Positions 9,085 to 15,567 of a stretch of 37,732 nucleotides of DNA are shown piece by piece; positions within the stretch are counted from its first letter, which is position 1; each line of letters begins with the position of its first letter. The position numbers and the translations under genes were made by a program. Below the pieces are notes generated by a model. The model was not told the DNA's origin. It did no database searches and saw only the letters and a list, made by a program, of their open reading frames with translations. The stretch comes from Thermoanaerobaculaceae bacterium (GTDB lineage Bacteria > Acidobacteriota > Thermoanaerobaculia > Thermoanaerobaculales > Thermoanaerobaculaceae), in assembly GCA_013388425.1 (NCBI GenBank), contig JACADV010000017.1, positions 1-37,732 on the forward strand, written 5' to 3'.

Positions 9085-10424
9085 TCCCCCCGCCCCCGCA
9101 GGGCCGCGGTGGCCGTTCGCAGCAGCGTCACGAGGTACAGCCGCAGCGACCGCTCGCGGATGAAGTAGAGGTCGTACTCCAGCTTCTGCCGGTGCTCCGC
9201 CACCGTCCGCGCGTAAGGCATGCTGATCTGGGACCAGCCGGTCAGCCCCGGCGGCACGACGAGCCGGAAGGCGTAGTAGGGGATCTCCCGGGCCAGCTCC
9301 ACGGCAAACTCCGGCCGCTCCGGCCGAGGCCCCACCAGCGACATCTCCCCCTTCAGCACGTTGACCAGCTGCGGCAGTTCATCGATGCGCAAGCGCCGCA
9401 GCACGCGACCCAGCCGGGTGGCCCGGGGATCGTCGGGCAGGGCGAACGCCGGCCCGTTTTCCTCGGCGTCGCGGCGCATGGTCCGGAGTTTGTACAGGGT
9501 GAACGGGCGACCGTACTGTCCCAGGCGAACCTGGCGAAAAATCACCGGCCGGCCGTCGAGGACGCGCACCAGCACCATGGCCAAGAGGAGCACCGGCAAG
9601 CTGACAACAGCACCCACCGCCCCCAGCACGATGTCCAGCACCCGGGTGACGCGGTTGAAGGTTTGCGAGTGCACGGCGGCAAAACCCGGCTGGTGCAGGA
9701 ACGCTTCCGGCGCCATCGCATCGAGGGGCAGCCGCCCCTCGAGCCAGGCGATCACCTCGCTGCCCAGGACCACCGGCACCCCCGAGAAGTGCAGCGCCGA
9801 AAGTTCCGGCAGCCCCTGCACGCCTCCCCCCTGCCCGGCCACGATGACCATGGCCGCGCCCCGCGCCTGCACTTCCTTCCCCAGCTCCGCAGGCGCCACC
9901 CCTGCACCGTCCACCCCCACCCAGGGGGCCGTGGGGTCGTGCTGCAAACGCCGCACCAACGCGGCGACCGCTGCCCCCTCCCCCACCACCAGCGCCAGCG
10001 GTCGGGGGCGAGAGGTCACCCACCGCACCACCCCCCAGCGGACCAGGGCAGCGCCCCCCCCCCACAGCAGGCCGGTGAGCACCAAAAGGCCCCGGCCGAA
10101 CTCCCAGGTGGGCACGAGGTACGTGGCGAGCGCCAGCGTGCCCGCCCAGCTGAGCGCCACCACCGCAAGTCGGCTCGCCGCCTCGATCCCGCGTCGTAGC
10201 ACCACCACTTCGTACAGCTCCGCGGCCACCGCCAGGGCCCACAGGGCCAAGAGCGCCACCACCAGGAACGCCGGCCGGTCGAGGAGGGCGGCCAGCTTGG
10301 CCGATCGCAACGAGGCGGAAAACCGGAGGAGGTGGGCCAGCCACAGCGCCACCGCCATGGCGAGGGCGTCCGCCCCTGCCAGCAGCAGGCCCAGTCTCGG
10401 GCTGTGGGGGAGGTAGCGGTTCAC
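9081..10424 (-). CDS. Polyprenyl phosphate sugar phosphotransferase
   Basis: A 447-residue initiating phosphoglycosyl transferase that would load the first sugar phosphate onto undecaprenyl phosphate. It has an N-terminal block of about four membrane helices (residues 10-115), a soluble middle region, and the bacterial sugar transferase catalytic domain (about 255-447) with KLRTMRRDAEENGPAFA, RRLRIDELPQLVNVLKGEMS, LVGPRPERPEF and the YAFRLVVPPGLTGWSQI segment. This large WbaP/EPS-type form is typical of capsule and exopolysaccharide loci. The GTG start overlaps the aminotransferase stop (GTGA); the upstream open frame is an extension into that gene. The sugar transferred is unknown. Confidence 0.92.
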   Translation of the reverse strand: MNRYLPHSPRLGLLLAGADALAMAVALWLAHLLRFSASLRSAKLAALLDRPAFLVVALLALWALAVAAELYEVVVLRRGIEAASRLAVVALSWAGTLALATYLVPTWEFGRGLLVLTGLLWGGGAALVRWGVVRWVTSRPRPLALVVGEGAAVAALVRRLQHDPTAPWVGVDGAGVAPAELGKEVQARGAAMVIVAGQGGGVQGLPELSALHFSGVPVVLGSEVIAWLEGRLPLDAMAPEAFLHQPGFAAVHSQTFNRVTRVLDIVLGAVGAVVSLPVLLLAMVLVRVLDGRPVIFRQVRLGQYGRPFTLYKLRTMRRDAEENGPAFALPDDPRATRLGRVLRRLRIDELPQLVNVLKGEMSLVGPRPERPEFAVELAREIPYYAFRLVVPPGLTGWSQISMPYARTVAEHRQKLEYDLYFIRERSLRLYLVTLLRTATAALRGRGE

Positions 10425-11554
10425 CCTCGCGCTGCGGGGCGGTAGAAGTCGGCAATCGCCTGGACCACCCGCTCCCGCTCGTCCGCCCGCAGCTCGGGAA
10501 AGATGGGCAACGCCAGCACTTCCGCTGCAGCGCGCTCGGCCTCGGGGAAGTCGCCGGGGCGGTAACCCAAAGGGGCAAAGCAGCGCTGCTGGTGCAGGCA
10601 GATGGGGTAGTACACCTCGGTGCCAATGCCGCGCTCCTGGAGGTACTGCCGCAGGCGGTCGCGCTCGCGCACCCGCACCACGTACTGGTGGTAGGAGTGC
10701 CCCCGCCCCGGCAGCTCCACCGGCACCACCACAGCATCCCCCAGCTCGGCAGCCTGGAAGAGGCGGCGGTAGTGGGCGGCCCCCTCTCGGCGCGCGGCGA
10801 TCCACCGGTCGAGGTACGGCAGCTTGGCACGCAGGATGGCTGCCTGGATGGCATCCAGCCGGAAATTGCCGCCCACGGTGTAGTGCACGTACTTGGGCCG
10901 CATCCCGTGCACGCGAATGTCCACCAGCCGCTCTGCCAGCTCCTCGTCGTTGGTGGTGATGAGCCCCCCGTCACCCCCCGCCCCCAGGTTCTTGGTGGGG
11001 AAGAAGGAGAACGCCCCCACCGTGCCGAGTCCGCCCACCGGCGTGTCGCCGTAGGTGGTGCCGATGGCTTGACAGCAGTCCTCGACGATGGGGATGGAGC
11101 CGGCAGCGGCGCGGATCCCGTCCATGTCCGCCGCCTGACCGTAGAGGTGCACGGGGATGATGGCCCGGGTGCGTGGGGTGATGGCGCCAGCCAGCTTTTC
11201 CGGGTCCAGGTTGAAATCGCGCGGATCGATGTCGGCAAAGACCGGCCGCGCACCCAAGCGAGCGATTACGCCAGCCGTGGCAAAGAAGGTGAAGGGGGTG
11301 GTGACCACCTCGTCGCCCGGCCCCACGCCAAGGGCCATGAGCGAGGCCAGCAGGGCATCGGTGCCCGAGGCCACACCGATGGCTCGCTTCACCCGCAAGT
11401 AGGGGGCGCACTCGGCCTCGAGCCCGCTCACCTCAGGTCCGAGGATGTACTGCTGGGTGGCAAACACCCGCTCGATGGCGGCCCGCACCGCTTCCCCCAC
11501 CTCTTCCCACTGCCTCGTGAGCGTGAATAGCGGAACTGGCTGGTTTGCTGTCAT
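10421..11554 (-). CDS. DegT/DnrJ/EryC1 sugar aminotransferase
   Basis: A 377-residue PLP-dependent enzyme that would convert a keto-sugar nucleotide into an amino sugar for the polysaccharide. The family signature is clear: VASGTDALLASLMALGVGPG (cofactor phosphate binding), VHLYGQAADMD, VEDCCQAIG, and the Schiff-base lysine K188 in SFFPTKNLGAGGDGG. The C-terminal EVYYPICLHQQRCF is also typical. Overlaps of 4 bp link it to the rhomboid gene upstream (ATGA) and the sugar transferase downstream (GTGA). Candidate products include dTDP- or UDP-linked 3- or 4-amino sugars; the sequence does not decide. No dehydratase that would make the keto-sugar is present here. Confidence 0.94.
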   Translation of the reverse strand: MTANQPVPLFTLTRQWEEVGEAVRAAIERVFATQQYILGPEVSGLEAECAPYLRVKRAIGVASGTDALLASLMALGVGPGDEVVTTPFTFFATAGVIARLGARPVFADIDPRDFNLDPEKLAGAITPRTRAIIPVHLYGQAADMDGIRAAAGSIPIVEDCCQAIGTTYGDTPVGGLGTVGAFSFFPTKNLGAGGDGGLITTNDEELAERLVDIRVHGMRPKYVHYTVGGNFRLDAIQAAILRAKLPYLDRWIAARREGAAHYRRLFQAAELGDAVVVPVELPGRGHSYHQYVVRVRERDRLRQYLQERGIGTEVYYPICLHQQRCFAPLGYRPGDFPEAERAAAEVLALPIFPELRADERERVVQAIADFYRPAARG

Positions 11555-12267
11555 TCCTCACTCCCGAGCGACAGTCGTCGCGGGGCAATTCTCACACGCC
11601 CGCCGGCCCGCAGCAGGATGGCCAGAGCGGCCCCCGCCACGAACCCGCCCACGTGGGCGAACCACGCCACCCCACCCGTGGCAGCTCCCGCCGAGGCAAG
11701 GGAGAGCGTCCCCGAGAAAAACTGCACCACGAACCACAGGATCAAGAAGACCGGGGCGGGCAACTCCGTCATGGTCATGAAGAAACCCAAGAAGAGCAAC
11801 GTCTTGACCCGCGACCAGGGAAACCACACGAAGTACGCCCCCAGCACCCCGGCAATGGCACCCGAGGCGCCCACCATGGGCACGGTGGAGGAGGGGGAGG
11901 CCAGAGCCTGGGCCAGGGCCGCCGCCACGCCACAGGCCAGGTAGAAGAGGAGGTACCCCGCGTGGCCAATGGCATCCTCCACGTTGTCGCCGAACACCCA
12001 CAGGAACCACAGGTTGCCGATGAGGTGCAGCCACCCGCCGTGGAGGAACATGGAGAAGAGCATGGTGGCAAAGTTGAAGGCGAGAGAGACCTCGAAGGCG
12101 GCCGGGTGGAAGAACCGCGCCGGCGTGAACGCCCACAGGCGCAGGAACGTCTCCAGGTACCTCCCCAGCGACAGCTCGAACAGGAAAACCGCGCCACAGG
12201 CAGCGATCAGCACCACGTTCACGAGCGGCGGCCGGTTCGAGGGGATGGAGTCGCGCAGTGGAAACAT
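11551..12267 (-). CDS. Rhomboid family intramembrane serine protease
   Basis: A 238-residue polytopic membrane protease. The catalytic pair is visible: Ser135 in GASGAIAG and His205 in HVGGFVAG. The oxyanion/loop motif HGGWLHLIGNLWFLWVFGDNVED is at residues 76-98. Rhomboids cut substrate helices inside the membrane. It is the first gene of a five-gene chain of 4-bp overlaps with polysaccharide genes, which suggests co-regulation, though a functional link is only inferred. ATG 12267 is the family-like start (MFPLRDSIPS). There is no Shine-Dalgarno, but TATACT lies 8 nt before the ATG, so the mRNA may be leaderless. Confidence 0.93.
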   Translation of the reverse strand: MFPLRDSIPSNRPPLVNVVLIAACGAVFLFELSLGRYLETFLRLWAFTPARFFHPAAFEVSLAFNFATMLFSMFLHGGWLHLIGNLWFLWVFGDNVEDAIGHAGYLLFYLACGVAAALAQALASPSSTVPMVGASGAIAGVLGAYFVWFPWSRVKTLLFLGFFMTMTELPAPVFLILWFVVQFFSGTLSLASAGAATGGVAWFAHVGGFVAGAALAILLRAGGRVRIAPRRLSLGSEE

Positions 12268-12275
12268 GGCGGCAG

Positions 12276-12281
12276 AGTATA
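12276..12281 (-). promoter_or_regulatory. -10 element of the rhomboid-polysaccharide operon
   Basis: TATACT on the minus strand ends 8 nt before the ATG at 12267, and no ribosome-binding site is present between. No good -35 hexamer is seen 16-18 bp upstream. It is read as a candidate promoter giving a leaderless mRNA. Confidence 0.5.
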
Positions 12282-12368
12282 GCGCGCGGGTTCCGCGCAC
12301 CGGCATCGCCGCACCTGCCCGCTCTGCCGCCAGGGACAAGGGGAGCCTGGCGCGATCAGGGAACAGCA

Positions 12369-12398
12369 AGGGGGCCGCTCCACCTCGAGCGGCCCCCT
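12369..12398 (-). terminator. Hairpin terminator of the ECF sigma operon
   Basis: A perfect 12-bp stem (12369-12380 with 12387-12398) and a 6-nt loop, rich in G+C. On the minus strand it is followed by TTGCTGTT. It lies 20-49 nt after the stop of the last gene of the sigma operon. Confidence 0.75.
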
Positions 12399-12417
12399 CC
12401 CCGGGTCAACCTATCAG

Positions 12418-12879
12418 CTACTGGGCCGGCCCCGGCGGTGGCGGGGGGAGCAGTCCAAAGAGCCGGAAGGCGGGGAACAAGGGCTCCAGGCGCTCGGCGC
12501 GCCGGATAGCCGCCAGCCGCCCGGCCTGCTCAGGGGTGAGCATCCCCTCGAACCCATGGAGGTAGGTGCGGTGCACCTCCTCCATCTGTTCCTTGATGTT
12601 CTTGCCCTGCAGCACCAGGCTGCCCACCGCAGTGGGATCGGGGTTGTCGCTGCGCAGGAGCTCCCCCAGCGCGCGTTCCGTGTCGCGCAACAGGTCGCGC
12701 AACGGTGCCAGCGCTGCTTCCTGCGTGTCGAGCAGCCCCTTCCACTGGTCCACCTGCTCCGGCGTCAACTGGAGGAAGTTGGCCACCGCCTCCATCCCTC
12801 GCTGCTGGATAGGCCCCTCCTGGGCCACCACCGGCACTGCCAGAGCCACCACGCACACACCGAGCAACCAACGTTTCAT
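12418..12879 (-). CDS. Spy/CpxP-like periplasmic protein
   Basis: A 153-residue small exported helical protein. A signal peptide (MKRWLLGVCVVALAVPVVAQ) is followed by two LTPEQ motifs (about residues 38-42 and 114-118), the hallmark of LTXXQ proteins such as Spy and CpxP, and ends in a Pro-rich tail. Family members act as periplasmic chaperones or metal/stress sensors. AGGAG precedes the ATG. It is the last gene of the sigma/anti-sigma operon, 33 nt after a second, diverged protein of the same type. The function is by family analogy only. Confidence 0.8.
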   Translation of the reverse strand: MKRWLLGVCVVALAVPVVAQEGPIQQRGMEAVANFLQLTPEQVDQWKGLLDTQEAALAPLRDLLRDTERALGELLRSDNPDPTAVGSLVLQGKNIKEQMEEVHRTYLHGFEGMLTPEQAGRLAAIRRAERLEPLFPAFRLFGLLPPPPPGPAQ

Positions 12880-12912
12880 GTTCCTCTCCTTTCTGCGACC
12901 GTGTCGATCGCC

Positions 12913-13392
12913 TTAGGGCCGCGGGCGCAGCGGCCGAGGGCCACCGCGCTCGCGCCCCCCCACGTCCCGTGCCGTCTCTCGCACCCACTCGCGGGTCAAC
13001 TCCTTCAGTCGCGCCCACTGGGGTGCCGTGAGCACCTCTCGAATTGCCAGCAGCATTTCGAAACGCTGCACCTCCATGCGCGAGCGCGCCTGCTGGAGCG
13101 CCGCAAAGGCGCTGCGCACCCGGGCGGGTTCGAACGGTTCGCGGTCAGCCGCCGCCCGCAGGTCAATCTCTGCCTTCTCCACCGCCGCCTTGAGGTCCAC
13201 CAGCTCCCGGGCGTGGCCAAGGGTGATCTCTTCCAGCTTGGCCCGCTGCTCCGTACTGAGCGCCAACTCTTCCATCACCCGCGGGCGCTCCCACCACCGC
13301 CCCGGCGGGACGGGGAGCATCTGCGCCGCTCCCACTGCCGGCAGCAGCAGGCCGGCAGCGACCAGCAACGAAACTGCCTGCCTCCTGTTCAT
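12913..13392 (-). CDS. Spy/CpxP/CnrX-like periplasmic protein
   Basis: A 159-residue exported helical protein: signal peptide (about 1-23), then a charged helical region with LSTEQRAKLEEIT and LTAPQWARLKELT, both LTXXQ-like. It resembles the periplasmic sensors found with ECF sigma factors (CnrX, ZraP-type). The ATG overlaps the anti-sigma stop (ATGA), with a GGAGGAGG site in the end of that gene, so the two are translationally coupled. A role in sensing envelope or metal stress upstream of the anti-sigma factor is inferred from this coupling. The open frame extends further upstream but that part overlaps the anti-sigma gene. Confidence 0.78.
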   Translation of the reverse strand: MNRRQAVSLLVAAGLLLPAVGAAQMLPVPPGRWWERPRVMEELALSTEQRAKLEEITLGHARELVDLKAAVEKAEIDLRAAADREPFEPARVRSAFAALQQARSRMEVQRFEMLLAIREVLTAPQWARLKELTREWVRETARDVGGRERGGPRPLRPRP

Positions 13393-13838
13393 GAAACACC
13401 TCCTCCCGTGGCGTTCCCACCAGCGGGAACCACGGTTTCCAGTAGCTCTTCCGGCGCCAGGGCGGTGAGGGGATCGCTGGCCAGGAGGGTGTCCACCTCC
13501 TGCACCACCGTCTCGGCGTCGAGGTCTGCCCGCGGCGCGCGCAGGTGCGCCACCACTGGCAGCAGCGCCACCAAGAACAGCACAGCCGCAGCGGCCAGCC
13601 ACCACCGGTGGCGGGGGGCGCTGCCGCCGGACCAGCGCTCGAGGGCCGTCTCCCGCCAGCGTTCCAGCGTGGCTGCTTCCGGTTCTGCGGCACGGGCAGC
13701 CGCCACGGCCCCCAGGAAGTTGGCGCGCCGGTGCCAGCACAACAGACAGGTCGCCGCATGCTCCGCCACCTCCTGGTCGAGTTCTTCGCCGCTCAGCCAG
13801 CGGTCCAGCTCTTCGTCGGTGAGATGTCGCTCGCTCAT
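13389..13838 (-). CDS. Membrane anti-sigma factor with zinc motif
   Basis: A 149-residue protein with the HXXXCXXC zinc-binding anti-sigma motif (His27, Cys31, Cys34) in a short N-terminal cytoplasmic domain. One membrane helix (about residues 79-97) and a periplasmic tail of about 50 residues follow. It would hold the ECF sigma factor at the membrane until a periplasmic signal releases it. The ATG overlaps the sigma gene stop (ATGA), and its own stop overlaps the next gene start in the same way. The short periplasmic domain suggests sensing through the Spy-like partners rather than by itself. Confidence 0.87.
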   Translation of the reverse strand: MSERHLTDEELDRWLSGEELDQEVAEHAATCLLCWHRRANFLGAVAAARAAEPEAATLERWRETALERWSGGSAPRHRWWLAAAAVLFLVALLPVVAHLRAPRADLDAETVVQEVDTLLASDPLTALAPEELLETVVPAGGNATGGGVS

Positions 13839-14437
13839 GGCATCGCCTCCTCCACCGCGGCGCGCACCCGGTGCACCGCCCGGTGCAGGTGAGTCTTCAC
13901 CGTTCCCACATCCACCCCCAGGGCAGCAGCAATGTCCTCCAGCCCCAGATCCGCAAAGAACCGCAGCGTGAACACCTCGCGCTGGCGCGAGGGCAAGCGC
14001 TGCACCTCCCGCCGCACCAGGGAAGCGGCCTGGCGCACCATGGCGACGCGTTCCGGGTCCGGGCTCCTGGCCTCCAGGCGTGAAATGGGATCGGGGCCGT
14101 CCTCGTCGGGGGTTTCCAAGGGCACGAAGGGCACGAGGCGCCGGCGTCGCAGCCGGTCCCGGCAGAGGTTCACGGCAATGGCCACGATCCAACTCTGGAA
14201 GCTGCCCGCCCCCGCGAAGGCGTGCAGCTTCTTGAGCGCCCGCAGAAACGTCTCCTGCACCACCGCCTCCACGTCCTGATCGCGCGGCAGCAGGTTGCGG
14301 CACACCCGGTACACGAGCAACTGGTGCCGCAGCAGGAGCTCCTGGGCGGCGGCGCGGTCACCGCCAAGTGCCGCTGCGAGCAGTGCGCCCTCCGTCTCTT
14401 CTCCCACCTGCCGGTCCCTCCGCGCCAGCGTCGCCAT
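13835..14437 (-). CDS. ECF-type RNA polymerase sigma factor
   Basis: A 200-residue sigma70-family factor with region 2 (QDVEAVVQETFLRALKKLHAF, SFQSWIVAIAVNLCRDRLRR) and region 4 (LPSRQREVFTLRFFADLGLE, then a helix-turn-helix DIAAALGVDVGTVKTHLHRA). ATG 14437 is used. The alternative GTG 14482 would put 15 codons with no family similarity on the protein and would lie upstream of a probable ECF promoter. It is first in an operon with its anti-sigma factor and two Spy-like proteins, each linked by overlap or a short gap. Autoregulation is likely (see the promoter entry). Confidence 0.93.
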   Translation of the reverse strand: MATLARRDRQVGEETEGALLAAALGGDRAAAQELLLRHQLLVYRVCRNLLPRDQDVEAVVQETFLRALKKLHAFAGAGSFQSWIVAIAVNLCRDRLRRRRLVPFVPLETPDEDGPDPISRLEARSPDPERVAMVRQAASLVRREVQRLPSRQREVFTLRFFADLGLEDIAAALGVDVGTVKTHLHRAVHRVRAAVEEAMP

Positions 14438-14446
14438 GCTGCATGA

Positions 14447-14472
14447 GACGTACCGCCAGCCACCCGGTTGAC
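14447..14472 (-). promoter_or_regulatory. Candidate ECF autoregulatory promoter
   Basis: Minus strand: GTCAACC (14466-14472) with the AAC core typical of ECF -35 elements, then 15 bp, then CGTC (14447-14450), a common ECF -10. The ATG of the sigma gene is 9 nt further on, with no ribosome-binding site, so a leaderless or nearly leaderless transcript is predicted. The motif is short, so this is a pattern-based call. Confidence 0.5.
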
Positions 14473-14502
14473 AATACCCCACCCGGCGCGCACCCTCCCC
14501 CT

Positions 14503-15348
14503 GTGCGGACGCTGGAGCTGGCCACCAGTTGGGGGACGCTGCGCATCGCCGGCGGCTCGCGGGCCGGCGAGGGCTCGGTGCTCCTCCTCCCCCAGCTGCG
14601 TCTGGCCCTGGATGCCGGCCGCCCGCTGCGCGCCCTCGTGCCCATGGTGCACGTGGTGGTGAGCCACGGCCACGCGGACCACCTGCTGGGCCTCGCCGCC
14701 TGGGCCAGCCAACGGCAGCTCCAGATGCTCCCGCCCGGCACCGTCTACCTCGCCGAGGGGATCGCCCAGGAGGTGGAAGAACTCCTGGCGCTCCACGCGC
14801 GGCTCGAGAGGGGCTCGCCCTACGGCGTCAGGGTGGTGCCGGTGCGCGCCGGCGAAACCGTTCCCCTGCGCCGCGACTTTGCCCTCCGCTTCTTCGCCAC
14901 CACCCACTGGACCGACACCCTGGGCTGCTGCCTGCTGTGGCGCCGCCGGCGCCTGCGTCCCGAGTACGCACACCTCACCGCCCAGGCGCTGCAGCGCGCC
15001 CGGCAAGCCGGGGAAGAGATCGCGGAGGAAACCGCCGTCCCGCTCCTGGCTTACACCGCCGACACCGGTCCCGAGCTGTTCCAGCGCGAAAGCTGGCTAG
15101 CCAGTGCCGAGGTGCTCGTCACCGAGTGCACGTTCCTGCGAGGCGAGGACCGCGAGCGGGCCCGCCGCTGGGGCCACCTGCACCTGGAGGACCTGGCCCT
15201 CCTCGCTCCTGGCCTTGCCAACCGGCACCTGGTCGTGGGCCATCTGTCGGGTCGCCACACCGTGGCCGAAGGGGACGCAACGATCCTGGCGACCCTCGGC
15301 CCCCTCTTTGCCGGTTCGCTCCACTCGCTCAACGCCGATTGGCCGTGA
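14503..15348 (+). CDS. RNase Z-like metallo-beta-lactamase fold hydrolase
   Basis: A 281-residue MBL-fold protein with the metal site HGHADH (His55, His57, Asp59, His60), a second metal ligand region at YTADTGPE, an ECTF segment after it, and a late histidine (VVGHLSGRH). The layout matches RNase Z/ElaC-like and related cyclic phosphodiesterase-type enzymes, but it lacks an obvious exosite arm, so a tRNA 3'-end role is uncertain. The start is GTG 14503; the frame is open upstream into the divergent sigma promoter region, and there is no clear ribosome-binding site. A diverged paralogue lies at 18830-19627. Confidence 0.75.
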   Translation: MRTLELATSWGTLRIAGGSRAGEGSVLLLPQLRLALDAGRPLRALVPMVHVVVSHGHADHLLGLAAWASQRQLQMLPPGTVYLAEGIAQEVEELLALHARLERGSPYGVRVVPVRAGETVPLRRDFALRFFATTHWTDTLGCCLLWRRRRLRPEYAHLTAQALQRARQAGEEIAEETAVPLLAYTADTGPELFQRESWLASAEVLVTECTFLRGEDRERARRWGHLHLEDLALLAPGLANRHLVVGHLSGRHTVAEGDATILATLGPLFAGSLHSLNADWP

Positions 15349-15387
15349 TCCCTCCGAGGGCGGTGTGATGCGGCGCACACCCGGTGC

Positions 15388-15416
15388 TTGCACTGGGCCA
15401 GAGCTTCGACTACCTT
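15388..15416 (+). promoter_or_regulatory. Weak candidate promoter of the repeat protein gene
   Basis: TTGCAC (15388-15393), 17-bp spacer, TACCTT (15411-15416). It would give a leader of about 145 nt holding two G+C-rich inverted repeats. The rest of the gap 15349-15567 shows no gene. Confidence 0.3.
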
Positions 15417-15567
15417 CACGACAGGAATCGATGAGGCAAGAGCCCGTGGCAGCCTCTCCCAGCCGTCGAACCCCCGCCCCCCGGGCGGCCAAGGCAGCGC
15501 CCCTCGCCGGGCACGGCTGGAAGGGGGAGCCCCTACAAGACAATCGTATCGAGACAAGGAGGAAAGC

